A DNA stretch of 60,655 nt from Nanobdellati archaeon (lineage in GTDB: Archaea; Nanobdellota; Nanobdellia; Woesearchaeales; GCA-2686295), in NCBI GenBank assembly GCA_014384375.1, contig JACNFY010000016.1:1-60655 (forward strand), read 5' to 3'. Below, piece by piece: positions 8,135 to 15,560 of this stretch (position 1 is the stretch's first letter; each line of letters opens with the position of its first letter). The notes beneath the pieces were generated by a model. The model was not told the DNA's origin and made no database searches. It saw only the letters and a program-made list of their open reading frames with translations. The position numbers and the translations under genes were made by a program.

Positions 8135-8176
8135 CCCAGGAAGATTCCGATTTTCTTGGAATCTTCCAGGGTTTTT
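8135..8176 (+). terminator. Hairpin with T-run after TrmB-like gene
   Basis: GGAAGATTCC (8139-8148) and GGAATCTTCC (8158-8167) form a perfect 10-bp stem with a 9-base loop. CCC (8135-8137) and GGG (8169-8171) extend it across an A-A mismatch. TTTTT follows directly. It lies between the TrmB-like and TraB genes and looks like an intrinsic-type terminator, although archaea do not strictly need the hairpin. Confidence 0.65.
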
Positions 8177-8214
8177 CTATAACTTTTTTAAGCGCAAAGG
8201 TTTTTTCAATTTTT

Positions 8215-8895
8215 ATGTTTAAAAATATGAAAATAATTGGGACTTCACACATATCTAAAGATTCTTTCAAAAAAATCAAGAATTCGATAAAAACTTTTAA
8301 GCCAGATGTAGTTGCTGTTGAGTTAGATAAAAAAAGATATCATTCTTTGATTTTTCAAAAAGAAAGTAAGTTATCCTTTTTAGATGTTAGAAGAGTGGGT
8401 TTAACAGGTTTCTTATTTTTAATAATAGGAAAATATGTTCAAAAAAAATTAGGATCAATTGTTGGAATTGATCCTGGATCAGATATGAAACTAGCTATTG
8501 AATTATGCAAAGAAAACAATTTATCCTTAGAATTGATAGATAGGGATATAGAAGTTACTTTGAGAAGATTTTCTCAAAAGTTTTCCTTTAAAGAGAAACT
8601 GAATTTATTGAAAGATTTATTGTTTTTTCCCTTTTCTAAGAAAATAATTCCTTTCAATATTTCAAAAATTCCGAAGAAAGGTTTGATAAGAAAAATCTTA
8701 GAAGAAATAAAAACCCGCTATCCAAATATTTATTCTGTATTAATAGAGGAGAGAAACAAATATATGGCAAAGAAACTCTTTAAAATATTAAGAGATAATA
8801 AAAATTTAAAAATTCTTTGTGTGATAGGTGCAGGACACGAGGAAGGCTTACATCAAGAGTTAAAAAATTTATATTATTCAAATCTTTCTTTTTGA
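8215..8895 (+). CDS. TraB/PrgY/GumN family protein
   Basis: This 226-aa protein belongs to the TraB (pheromone-shutdown) family, putative metal-dependent membrane or cytosolic proteins with unclear substrate in archaea. Family motifs are visible in order: IIGTSHIS at the N-terminus, VAVELDKKRY (about 38), IDPGSDMK (about 85), LIDRDIEVTLRR (about 103), EERNKYMAKKL (about 178) and VIGAGHEEGL near the C-terminus. The C-terminal membrane segments of longer archaeal members are absent, so this is the short form. A second ATG four codons in (8227) is an equally good start. It stands alone between a terminator-like hairpin and the next promoter. Confidence 0.85.
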   Translation: MFKNMKIIGTSHISKDSFKKIKNSIKTFKPDVVAVELDKKRYHSLIFQKESKLSFLDVRRVGLTGFLFLIIGKYVQKKLGSIVGIDPGSDMKLAIELCKENNLSLELIDRDIEVTLRRFSQKFSFKEKLNLLKDLLFFPFSKKIIPFNISKIPKKGLIRKILEEIKTRYPNIYSVLIEERNKYMAKKLFKILRDNKNLKILCVIGAGHEEGLHQELKNLYYSNLSF

Positions 8896-8904
8896 AAAGA
8901 AAAA

Positions 8905-8914
8905 TTATTTAAAA
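8905..8914 (+). promoter_or_regulatory. TATA-like box of membrane protein 8938
   Basis: TTATTTAAAA ends 23 bases before the ATG at 8938, with no Shine-Dalgarno site between; a leaderless mRNA is inferred. Confidence 0.45.
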
Positions 8915-8937
8915 CATAATTTCTGTATTTAGAACAC

Positions 8938-9717
8938 ATGGCATTCGAAATATATTATAGAGTGAGAGATTATTTTAAATTTTCAATTAGAGAGCAAAAA
9001 GAACTACTTATTTCAGCAATTCTCTTCGGTTTTATATTGTCCTTTAGGATGTGGGGCGGTAAAGAGTTTGACGCCTTGACAGGTATAAAAAATTTGATAA
9101 TTGCTTCGATATTTATTCTTATAGTGCTTGTTTGGCATATTTCATGGCAAAAAATATTTTCATTAAATGAAGGCTATAGAACGCATTATCATTGGTGGTT
9201 TCCAGGCATTTTGATAAGTTTATTCATAGCATTCATCACATATGGGTACGTTCCTTTCCTATACCCTGGTCATTCATACTATGAATTTATGAAACGATTA
9301 AGGCTCGGCAGATTTAGGTATGGAATAAATATTAAAGATTTAGTTGTGCCTGCTGTTGCAGGTGTTATTTCAAGTGTCGTTTTAGCTTTACTAATGAGTT
9401 TTGTATATTTAGCAACAAAGAGTTATTGGGTTTTATTCTTTATTAAATTAAACTTCCTTTACGCTTTCCTTTCTATGCTACCAATTCCGAGAATTGAAGG
9501 AATTAGGATGGGGGGAGGATCAACAGTGGGTTTCTATATATTCTTTTTTGGTCGACCACTATATGTTTTCATGCTTATTTCATTGATATTATACGCTTGG
9601 TTTGTATATTATGCAACGACAGTTCTTGGAAGCTTTTTATTGCTTTTATTAGCTATGATTTTAGGTTTAATAGTGATGTTTGTATTCTTAAAAGTTGTTG
9701 AAAAAGTTGTGTGGTAA
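8938..9717 (+). CDS. Multi-pass membrane protein, possible inactive site-2-protease-like fold
   Basis: This 259-aa protein has about six hydrophobic segments (roughly 25-42, 52-70, 84-105, 138-175, 195-215 and 220-250). The region around residue 180, LSMLPIPRIEG, recalls the N-x-x-P-x-P-x-L-D-G motif of M50 site-2 proteases, and WHISWQKIF near residue 67 sits where HExxH would be, but neither motif carries intact catalytic residues. Membership of that fold is a guess. It is followed by another small membrane protein from a separate promoter. No function can be assigned. Confidence 0.55.
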   Translation: MAFEIYYRVRDYFKFSIREQKELLISAILFGFILSFRMWGGKEFDALTGIKNLIIASIFILIVLVWHISWQKIFSLNEGYRTHYHWWFPGILISLFIAFITYGYVPFLYPGHSYYEFMKRLRLGRFRYGINIKDLVVPAVAGVISSVVLALLMSFVYLATKSYWVLFFIKLNFLYAFLSMLPIPRIEGIRMGGGSTVGFYIFFFGRPLYVFMLISLILYAWFVYYATTVLGSFLLLLLAMILGLIVMFVFLKVVEKVVW

Positions 9718-9776
9718 ATAATTAAAAAACAAATATTTTAAATAGTAGTGTACACAATAAAGATTTGATTTTTAGA

Positions 9777-10097
9777 ATGGGAATAACATATATATTCGAA
9801 GTCACTTTTTTGATTCTATTGGTGTTAGGAGTGATATTTTCTTTGGTTTTAGATAATCTTTTTCTACAAAGTGTAACTATTTTTATTTTCGGAATTATTT
9901 CTGCAACGCTTCAAGAACTTAAGAGAGCAGAACTTAATTTTCCTTACATTTTATTGATTGTAGGTTTTGTTTTGGGGTATTTATTAGCTACAAAACCAGG
10001 ATATAAATTCTTAATATTGATAATCTTTTTCTTAGGACTTATCGCAGGCGTTTTCTTTAAAAGATGGATAAGAAAATACATTGAGACGACAAAATAG
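9777..10097 (+). CDS. Small membrane protein, unknown
   Basis: This is a 106-aa protein with about four predicted membrane helices separated by short charged turns (QELKRAELN near residue 46, ATKPGYK near 71) and a basic C-terminus (KRWIRKY). I chose the ATG at 9777; an in-frame TTG at 9765 has no better signal. The TTTAAATA element around 9737-9744 is at leaderless distance. I do not recognise the family. Confidence 0.55.
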   Translation: MGITYIFEVTFLILLVLGVIFSLVLDNLFLQSVTIFIFGIISATLQELKRAELNFPYILLIVGFVLGYLLATKPGYKFLILIIFFLGLIAGVFFKRWIRKYIETTK

Positions 10098-10125
10098 TCT
10101 TTTTTCGTCGGAAAATTTCGAAAGA

Positions 10126-10140
10126 TTTAAATAATAAATA
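10126..10140 (+). promoter_or_regulatory. Promoter of repeat protein 10220
   Basis: The A/T box TTTAAATAATAAATA would place the transcript start near 10153-10160, giving a leader of about 60 bases, unlike the leaderless genes around it. Confidence 0.45.
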
Positions 10141-10152
10141 CATTTTTATAGA

Positions 10153-10212
10153 CTAAAAGCATTAAAAATCATAGTCGAGAAAGATTTCGACTTTTAGACT
10201 ATGAAGGGGGTG
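10153..10212 (+). promoter_or_regulatory. Structured 5' leader with competing hairpins
   Basis: Two foldings exclude each other. In one, CTAAAAG (10153-10159) pairs with CTTTTAG (10191-10197) around an inner hairpin GTCGA (10174-10178)/TCGAC (10187-10191). In the other, CATAGTC (10170-10176) pairs with GACTATG (10197-10203), just before the GGGGGTG ribosome-binding site (10206-10212). A translational switch is possible; no known riboswitch was recognised. Confidence 0.5.
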
Positions 10213-10219
10213 TAATAAA

Positions 10220-10453
10220 ATGGCTGAAAAAGTAGCAAAAGCTGGAGTTAAGAAAGAAAACGGCTATCTATACTTTGTTGATAAGCAAGGCGATGTTTCT
10301 AGAGCTAAGATGTCTAGAGGTGGAGGAAAGAAAGGAAAACAACCAACTCAAAAAGTTGCTAAAGTTGGCGTGAAGAAGCAAGCAGGATACTTGTATTTTG
10401 TTGATAAGCAAGGCGATGTTTCTAGAGCTAAGATGGCAAGAGGAAGAAGATAA
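10220..10453 (+). CDS. Small basic tandem-repeat protein
   Basis: This 77-aa, very basic protein is built from two copies of a unit of about 30 residues: KVAKAGVKKENGYLYFVDKQ then GDVSRAKMSRG, and KVAKVGVKKQAGYLYFVDKQ then GDVSRAKMARG. The DNA of the repeat core is identical for about 38 bases, so the duplication is recent or homogenised. I believe single and double copies of this GYLYFVDKxGDVSR unit occur in other DPANN genomes but know no function. The charge and small size would suit nucleic-acid or ribosome binding. The start is fixed by GGGGGTG 7 bases upstream. The long folded leader suggests high or controlled expression. Confidence 0.75.
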   Translation: MAEKVAKAGVKKENGYLYFVDKQGDVSRAKMSRGGGKKGKQPTQKVAKVGVKKQAGYLYFVDKQGDVSRAKMARGRR

Positions 10454-10497
10454 ATTCCTCTTTTTTTCTTTTTTTTAAAATTCTATTTTTTAAAAAC

Positions 10498-10507
10498 ACA
10501 TATAAAT
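10498..10507 (+). promoter_or_regulatory. TATA-like box of hef
   Basis: CATATAAATA is centred about 25 bases before the ATG at 10528, with no Shine-Dalgarno site; leaderless expression is inferred. Confidence 0.45.
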
Positions 10508-10527
10508 AATTCTTCAATTATAAATCT

Positions 10528-12735
10528 ATGATTAAAAAAATACAACCTAGGACATATCAGGAAACCATTTTTTATACAACAGTTAGAAATAATTGTTTAG
10601 TTGTTCTTCCAACAGGTCTTGGAAAAACACTTATATCTGTTCTTTTAGCAGCTTTTAGATTGGAGAATTATCCAAAGTCTAAAATTTTAGTTCTTGCACC
10701 AACTAAACCTTTAGCAGAGCAACATTTAGAGACTTTCAAAAAACATCTTGACTTGAAAAAAGATAAAATAATTCTTTTTACAGGTCTTGTCCGGCCAGAG
10801 AAAAGAGCCGAATTATGGGAAAACGCAAATATCATTATTAGCACACCTCAAGGAGTTGAAAATGACATAATAACGAACAGAACTCCTTTAGCAGATGTTA
10901 GTTTGTTAGTTTTTGATGAAGCACATAGAGCAGTAAAGGGTTATTCATATGTATTCATAGCGAAACAATATCAGAAACAAGCAAAACATCCTCGAATTCT
11001 TGGATTAACAGCTTCTCCTGGTTCAGAAATTTCTCAAATAGAAGAAGTGTGCAACAACTTATTTATTGATGATCTTGAGATAAGAACAGAGGAAGACGAT
11101 GATGTGAAGCCATATGTTCAAGAAGTAGATGTCAAGTGGGTTGAGATAGAATTTCCAGAATCACTAAAAGAAATTAGGAAATATTTGGAAAATTTTGTTA
11201 AAAGAAAATTATTAGAAGTAAAACAGAAGGGTTACTTGCAAGGTTTTTTATCAAGTTATACTAAAGTTTCATTATTAGCGCTTCAAGCGACTTTGAGAGG
11301 AAGGATTTCTGAAGGTGAGAAGGATTATAAAATTCTTAAGTCAATAAGTCTGTTGGCTGAAGTTATGAAAGTTCAACATGCTTTAGTGTTATTAGAGTCT
11401 CAAGGTCTAGAATCTTTGCAAAAATACATTCAAAAACTAGAGCAGCAAGCGGTTTCTGGAACTGTAAAAGCAGTGAAGAATTTAGTTAAAGACTCTGATT
11501 TTATAAATGCGAAAAACAAAATTTATGAGTTGATTGAGAAAGGAGTTGAACATCCAAAACTAGAAGTTCTAAATAAAATAGTAAAAGACGAAATAAAGAA
11601 GAATAAAAAAACAAAGATAATAGTATTTACTCAGTATAGAACAAGCTCTTCCAAAATAAAAAAAATCCTAGATGCCTTGTCTTTGAAAAGCAAAATGTTT
11701 ATTGGACAAGCTTCAAAGGAAGAAAAAGGCCTGACTCAAAAAGAACAAAAGCAAATAATAAAAGATTTTTCAGAAGGAAAATTTAATTGTTTGATAAGCA
11801 CATCTGTAGGAGAAGAAGGATTAGATATCCCACAAGTAGATTTAGTGATATTCTATGAGCCAATACCTTCAGCCATAAGAACTATCCAGAGAAGAGGCAG
11901 GACTGGTAGGTTAGAAAAAGGCGGTGTTATTGTTTTGATGACTAAAAAAACAAGAGATGAAGCATATAGGTGGTCATCTCACTACAAAGAAAAGAGGATG
12001 CATAGAAATTTAAAAAAATTAAAGAATAAACTTTACTCTTTTGAAAGAACTAAGATGAAAAACAAAGATTTAAGCTCTTTTATTCAAAATAATAATATAA
12101 AAATAATCGCTGATCATAGAGAAAAAGGTTCTGGCATCATTAAACTTCTTGCAGATGAAGGAGTAATTGTAGATTTACAAGCTCTTGATATTGGGGATTA
12201 TCTATTGAGTGAAGACGTTGTTGTAGAGTACAAAACAAAGAAAGACTTTGTTGATTCAATAATTGATAGAAGACTTCTTCAGCAAGTAAGAGATTTGACA
12301 AAATACTCAAAACCCGTATTGATAGTGGAAGGAGAAGAAGACATCTATTCTCAAAGAAATGTTCATCCGAACGCTATTAGAGGGATGTTATCAACAATAG
12401 CAGTTTCCTACAGAGTACCTATAATATTTACAAAAAACTCTCAAGACACAGCATCTCTTTTACAAACAATAGCGAAAAGAGAGCAGGATCCTGAAAAAAG
12501 AGAGTTTCAAAAGCATGTTGCAAAGCCACTTTCTTTGAAAGGGCAACAAGAGTATATAATAAGCGCGCTTCCGAATATAGGAGCTACTTTGGCAAAACCT
12601 CTTCTGAAGAAATTCAAATCTGTAAAAAAAGTGATTAATGCTAAAGAAGAGCAACTTAAAAAAATAGAATTAATAGGTGAAAAGAAAGCAAAGAAGATAA
12701 GAGATGTTATTGACTCACAATATGAAGAAGACTAG
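10528..12735 (+). CDS. hef: Hef-type helicase-nuclease (FANCM/XPF family)
   Basis: This is a 735-aa fusion of an SF2 helicase, an XPF-type nuclease and a C-terminal helix-hairpin-helix pair, the archaeal Hef that processes stalled forks. Helicase motifs are PTGLGKT (28-34), DEAH (about 130), TASPG (about 170) and QRRGRTGR (about 453). The nuclease domain starts at IIADHREKGSG (about 527) and has IGDYLLSEDVVVEYKTKKD (about 556-574). The canonical ERKxxxD is here EYKxxxD, so the Arg is replaced by Tyr; D, E, K and the last D remain. HhH motifs are at about 680-725 (ALPNIGATLAK, IELIGEKKAKKI). It is next to primase and oriC in a replication gene neighbourhood. Confidence 0.93.
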   Translation: MIKKIQPRTYQETIFYTTVRNNCLVVLPTGLGKTLISVLLAAFRLENYPKSKILVLAPTKPLAEQHLETFKKHLDLKKDKIILFTGLVRPEKRAELWENANIIISTPQGVENDIITNRTPLADVSLLVFDEAHRAVKGYSYVFIAKQYQKQAKHPRILGLTASPGSEISQIEEVCNNLFIDDLEIRTEEDDDVKPYVQEVDVKWVEIEFPESLKEIRKYLENFVKRKLLEVKQKGYLQGFLSSYTKVSLLALQATLRGRISEGEKDYKILKSISLLAEVMKVQHALVLLESQGLESLQKYIQKLEQQAVSGTVKAVKNLVKDSDFINAKNKIYELIEKGVEHPKLEVLNKIVKDEIKKNKKTKIIVFTQYRTSSSKIKKILDALSLKSKMFIGQASKEEKGLTQKEQKQIIKDFSEGKFNCLISTSVGEEGLDIPQVDLVIFYEPIPSAIRTIQRRGRTGRLEKGGVIVLMTKKTRDEAYRWSSHYKEKRMHRNLKKLKNKLYSFERTKMKNKDLSSFIQNNNIKIIADHREKGSGIIKLLADEGVIVDLQALDIGDYLLSEDVVVEYKTKKDFVDSIIDRRLLQQVRDLTKYSKPVLIVEGEEDIYSQRNVHPNAIRGMLSTIAVSYRVPIIFTKNSQDTASLLQTIAKREQDPEKREFQKHVAKPLSLKGQQEYIISALPNIGATLAKPLLKKFKSVKKVINAKEEQLKKIELIGEKKAKKIRDVIDSQYEED

Positions 12736-12801
12736 CCCTATAAATAGCAAAAGAAGTGTGAGAATCACTAATAAAATAGTTGTTTTGAAATGATTTTTCA
12801 T
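12715..12801 (-). CDS. Possible 28-aa single-helix membrane microprotein
   Basis: An ATG on the minus strand at 12801 opens a 28-codon frame (begins MKNHFKTT, ends GLVFFIL) that is almost wholly hydrophobic, like a single membrane span. It overlaps the last 21 bases of hef tail-to-tail. There is no ribosome-binding site and no clear TATA box. It may be chance in AT-rich DNA. Confidence 0.15.
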   Translation of the reverse strand: MKNHFKTTILLVILTLLLLFIGLVFFIL

Positions 12802-12853
12802 AATTAAAAGGATGAAAACAAGATTTAAAAAGATTATGCTGAATTTATACATA

Positions 12854-12864
12854 AAAATATAAAT
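12854..12864 (+). promoter_or_regulatory. TATA-like box of fused primase
   Basis: AAAATATAAAT lies about 26 bases upstream of the ATG at 12889. The rest of the 153-bp gap after hef holds nothing else I can support except the doubtful minus-strand microprotein. Confidence 0.4.
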
Positions 12865-12888
12865 AACTAATAATTTTGAGTTTTTATA

Positions 12889-14463
12889 ATGTTCATCAGC
12901 AAAACCCTCAAGTTCTATAAACGGGAGGATGTTCAGGAAGCAATACTGAATATTGCAGAAAATAAAGAAATAGCAGTAAAATATGGTGAAAGAGGATTTG
13001 GAAGGAGGCCTGATGTGTTACAGTATAAAAATGATGTTCTTGAGCACGCAAAGAGAGGAGCAACTTCTTTTCATTGTTCTGAGGAGAATTGGCATAACCC
13101 CCTACAAATAGATAAAGACTTAAGAGCAAGCGATTTGAATAAACTAAGGAAAGGTTGGGACCTTGTGCTCGATATTGATTGTCCGAACTGGAAATTTTCA
13201 AAATTAACAGCGTTTCTATTTGTAAAAGCTTTGAAAACCCACAATATAACAACCATTTCCGCAAAGTTTTCAGGAAATAAAGGTTTTCACATAGCTGTTC
13301 CTTTTGAATCATTTCCAAAAAGAGTCGGAGGAAAGGAAACAAAAGATTTATTTCCAGAAGCTCCAAGAAAAATTGCTCACTACTTATTAAGTTATATAGG
13401 GAATTTCATTAAAGTAGAAGAAAAAACAGGAGCAATTTATTTTGATAAATACAAGATTTCAAAAAGCAAACTAGAAGAATTATTTCCAAATAAGAAAAAA
13501 GAATTAATAAAAACAATATGTAAAAGGTGCAAAACAGAAGTAAATCCTAATGATGATTTTATGATTAATTTTGTTTGTGCTTTTTGTAGTAACTCAATAA
13601 CAATTTCAAAACCTAAAGATCATCACATATGTCCTAAATGTAATAAATTAATGGAACGAATTGTTAATAAAGAATCTCAATGTAAATGTAATTCAAAAAA
13701 AGTAAATCCAAAAAAAGATTATATTTCTAGATTTAATCCTTTAGCTATAATAGAAGTAGACACGATTTTGATATCTTCAAGACATTTATTTAGAATGCCT
13801 TACTCATTTCATGAAACATCAAAACTAGTATCTGTACCAATTAATCCACACGAAATATTAACTTTTCAGAAATCACAAGCAGAGCCTGAACAACTTAAAA
13901 TAACAAGTTCTTTTTTAGATAGGTCTAATGTAGTTATTGGTGAAGCAGCAAATCTTTTGACTCGAGCATTTGATTTTGAAGAAACAGCTATTTTTGGTCA
14001 AACGAAACCCAAGCCAATGAAAGAGTATGATGAATTGACAGAGGCGATTCCAGAGCAATTCTTTCCTCCTTGTGTACACACAATTTTCAAAGGTTTGGAA
14101 GATGGAAGGAAAAGGTCGTTGTTCATACTAACAAATTTCCTATCTAAATTAGGATGGAATCATGATGAGATAGAAGAAAAGCTCAATGAGTGGAACCAAA
14201 ACAACAGGGAAGCGATGAGAGAGGTGTATATCAAAGGGCATCTAAGATATCACAAAGTACAGAAAAAGAAAATACCCCCTCCTAATTGCCCTCATGCATC
14301 AAAAGGACATAACTACTACTCAGACATAGGCGTTTGCCAACCAGATTCACTATGCAGAAAAATAAAGAACCCTATACAATACTCTAAAATAAAAGCAAAA
14401 GGGTTTTCTAAGCAAACAACCAAGAAACCTAAAAATGAGACTAAAAAGCGAAATCTATCATAA
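12889..14463 (+). CDS. Fused DNA primase PriS-PriL
   Basis: This 524-aa single chain joins the catalytic small primase subunit and the iron-sulfur domain of the large subunit. The small-subunit part has the metal motif VLDID (D95, D97), FSGNKGFH (about 127-134) and RMPYSFH (about 302). Residues 214-268 contain an unusually rich Cys insertion (CKRC, CAFC, CPKC, CKC), probably two zinc ribbons. The PriL part begins near 390 with PPCVHTIFKGL; CPH (about 467) and two more Cys (VCQPD, LCRKI) complete a four-Cys Fe-S set. Separate priS and priL genes are usual; a fused, shortened primase is known from Nanoarchaeum. The tail is Lys-rich. It has its own TATA-like box. Confidence 0.9.
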   Translation: MFISKTLKFYKREDVQEAILNIAENKEIAVKYGERGFGRRPDVLQYKNDVLEHAKRGATSFHCSEENWHNPLQIDKDLRASDLNKLRKGWDLVLDIDCPNWKFSKLTAFLFVKALKTHNITTISAKFSGNKGFHIAVPFESFPKRVGGKETKDLFPEAPRKIAHYLLSYIGNFIKVEEKTGAIYFDKYKISKSKLEELFPNKKKELIKTICKRCKTEVNPNDDFMINFVCAFCSNSITISKPKDHHICPKCNKLMERIVNKESQCKCNSKKVNPKKDYISRFNPLAIIEVDTILISSRHLFRMPYSFHETSKLVSVPINPHEILTFQKSQAEPEQLKITSSFLDRSNVVIGEAANLLTRAFDFEETAIFGQTKPKPMKEYDELTEAIPEQFFPPCVHTIFKGLEDGRKRSLFILTNFLSKLGWNHDEIEEKLNEWNQNNREAMREVYIKGHLRYHKVQKKKIPPPNCPHASKGHNYYSDIGVCQPDSLCRKIKNPIQYSKIKAKGFSKQTTKKPKNETKKRNLS

Positions 14464-14465
14464 GA

Positions 14466-14615
14466 TTTATAAAGTGCTCGTATTTTTGAGAAGAAGTTTG
14501 AGCTCTTAACAAACTCAAATCTTAAACAAAAGCCTGAAAAAGAAACTTTTTCAGTACGATTTTGAGAAATGTTTCTAATAGTTTAAAACAGGTTTTTAGT
14601 CGATAGAATAAAAAA
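14466..14615 (+). promoter_or_regulatory. Ribosomal operon promoter and structured leader
   Basis: The TATA-like TTTATAAAG (14466-14474) would start transcription near 14495, leaving a leader of about 120 bases before uL3. The leader holds TTTGAG (14497-14502)/CTCAAA (14514-14519) and a perfect 9-bp hairpin CTGAAAAAG (14534-14542)/CTTTTTCAG (14546-14554). A long folded leader on a ribosomal protein operon suggests autogenous control by one of its products. Confidence 0.5.
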
Positions 14616-15560
14616 ATGCCAACAATAAAAAAACCAAGAAGCGGAAGTCTCCAGTTTTGGCCTAGAAAGAAGGCTAAAAGGATTTATGCTAGAGTGCGTT
14701 CTTGGTCGAAATCAAAACAAGCAAAACCATTAGCTTTTTTAGGATATAAAGTGGGTATGACTCACTTAATAGGGTTAGTTGAAAACAAATATTCTCATCT
14801 AAAAGGAGAGGAACTCTTTGTTCCAGCAACAATAGTTGAATGTCCTCCTCTGAAGATTTTTTCAACAAGATTCTATAAAAGTGAGAAAGGAGCTCTACAA
14901 ATCAAGAAAGAAATTTTCTTTAAAACAGAAAAAAACCTAAGTCGAAAAATAAAGATTCCGAAAGAGAATTCTAAAGAACTAGAAAAGATAAACCCTAAAG
15001 AATATGAGACTATTACAATAACAATATATACTCAACCCTGGAAGGCAGGATATGGAAAGAAGAAACCTGAGTTAGTAGAAGTTGCTTTAGGAGGTACAAA
15101 CCAAGAGAAGTTAGACTTCATAAAACAGAATTTCGACAAAGAAATAGAAATAAGATCTGTTTTTGAAGAAGGTCAAGTAGTAGATGTTCACGTTATAACA
15201 AAGGGAAAAGGATTTCAAGGACCTGTAAAGAGACTAGGTATAGGTCTAAAAAGCCATAAATCAGAGAAAGGAAGAAGAGCTCCTGGATCACTAGGTCCAT
15301 GGAAGAGACAACAACACATTCTCTGGAGAGTAGCTCATGCAGGGCAAACAGGGTTTCACCAAAGAACAGAATATCACAAACAAATTCTTGAAATATCTGA
15401 TGAAATAGAAAAAAGAGGAAAAAACTTCCACAAATATGGAAACATAAAATCAACCTATATATTGCTTCATGGCTCTCTTCCAGGACCTAAGAAAAGAGCT
15501 ATAATAATGACTACTTCAATCCGAGAAAAACAAAATAAACACGAACTTTCAATAAAATGA
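14616..15560 (+). CDS. rpl3: Ribosomal protein uL3
   Basis: This large-subunit protein (314 aa) is near the peptidyl-transferase centre. It is recognised by the N-terminal SGSLQFWPRKKAKRIYARV stretch, LAFLGYKVGMTH, the KGKGFQGPVKR loop and GSLGPWKRQQHILWRVAHAG. It is the first gene of the long operon and follows a structured leader. The stop overlaps the uL4 start by 4 bases (ATGA), so translation is coupled. Confidence 0.97.
   Translation: MPTIKKPRSGSLQFWPRKKAKRIYARVRSWSKSKQAKPLAFLGYKVGMTHLIGLVENKYSHLKGEELFVPATIVECPPLKIFSTRFYKSEKGALQIKKEIFFKTEKNLSRKIKIPKENSKELEKINPKEYETITITIYTQPWKAGYGKKKPELVEVALGGTNQEKLDFIKQNFDKEIEIRSVFEEGQVVDVHVITKGKGFQGPVKRLGIGLKSHKSEKGRRAPGSLGPWKRQQHILWRVAHAGQTGFHQRTEYHKQILEISDEIEKRGKNFHKYGNIKSTYILLHGSLPGPKKRAIIMTTSIREKQNKHELSIK

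Noticed and set aside
8139-8167. Attachment site or transposon end
   Set aside because: The perfect 10-bp dyad followed by a T-run is better explained as a terminator; no transposase or duplication is present.
12908-13366. 152-codon minus-strand frame
   Set aside because: Antisense to the catalytic part of the fused primase; composition is that of a shadow frame.
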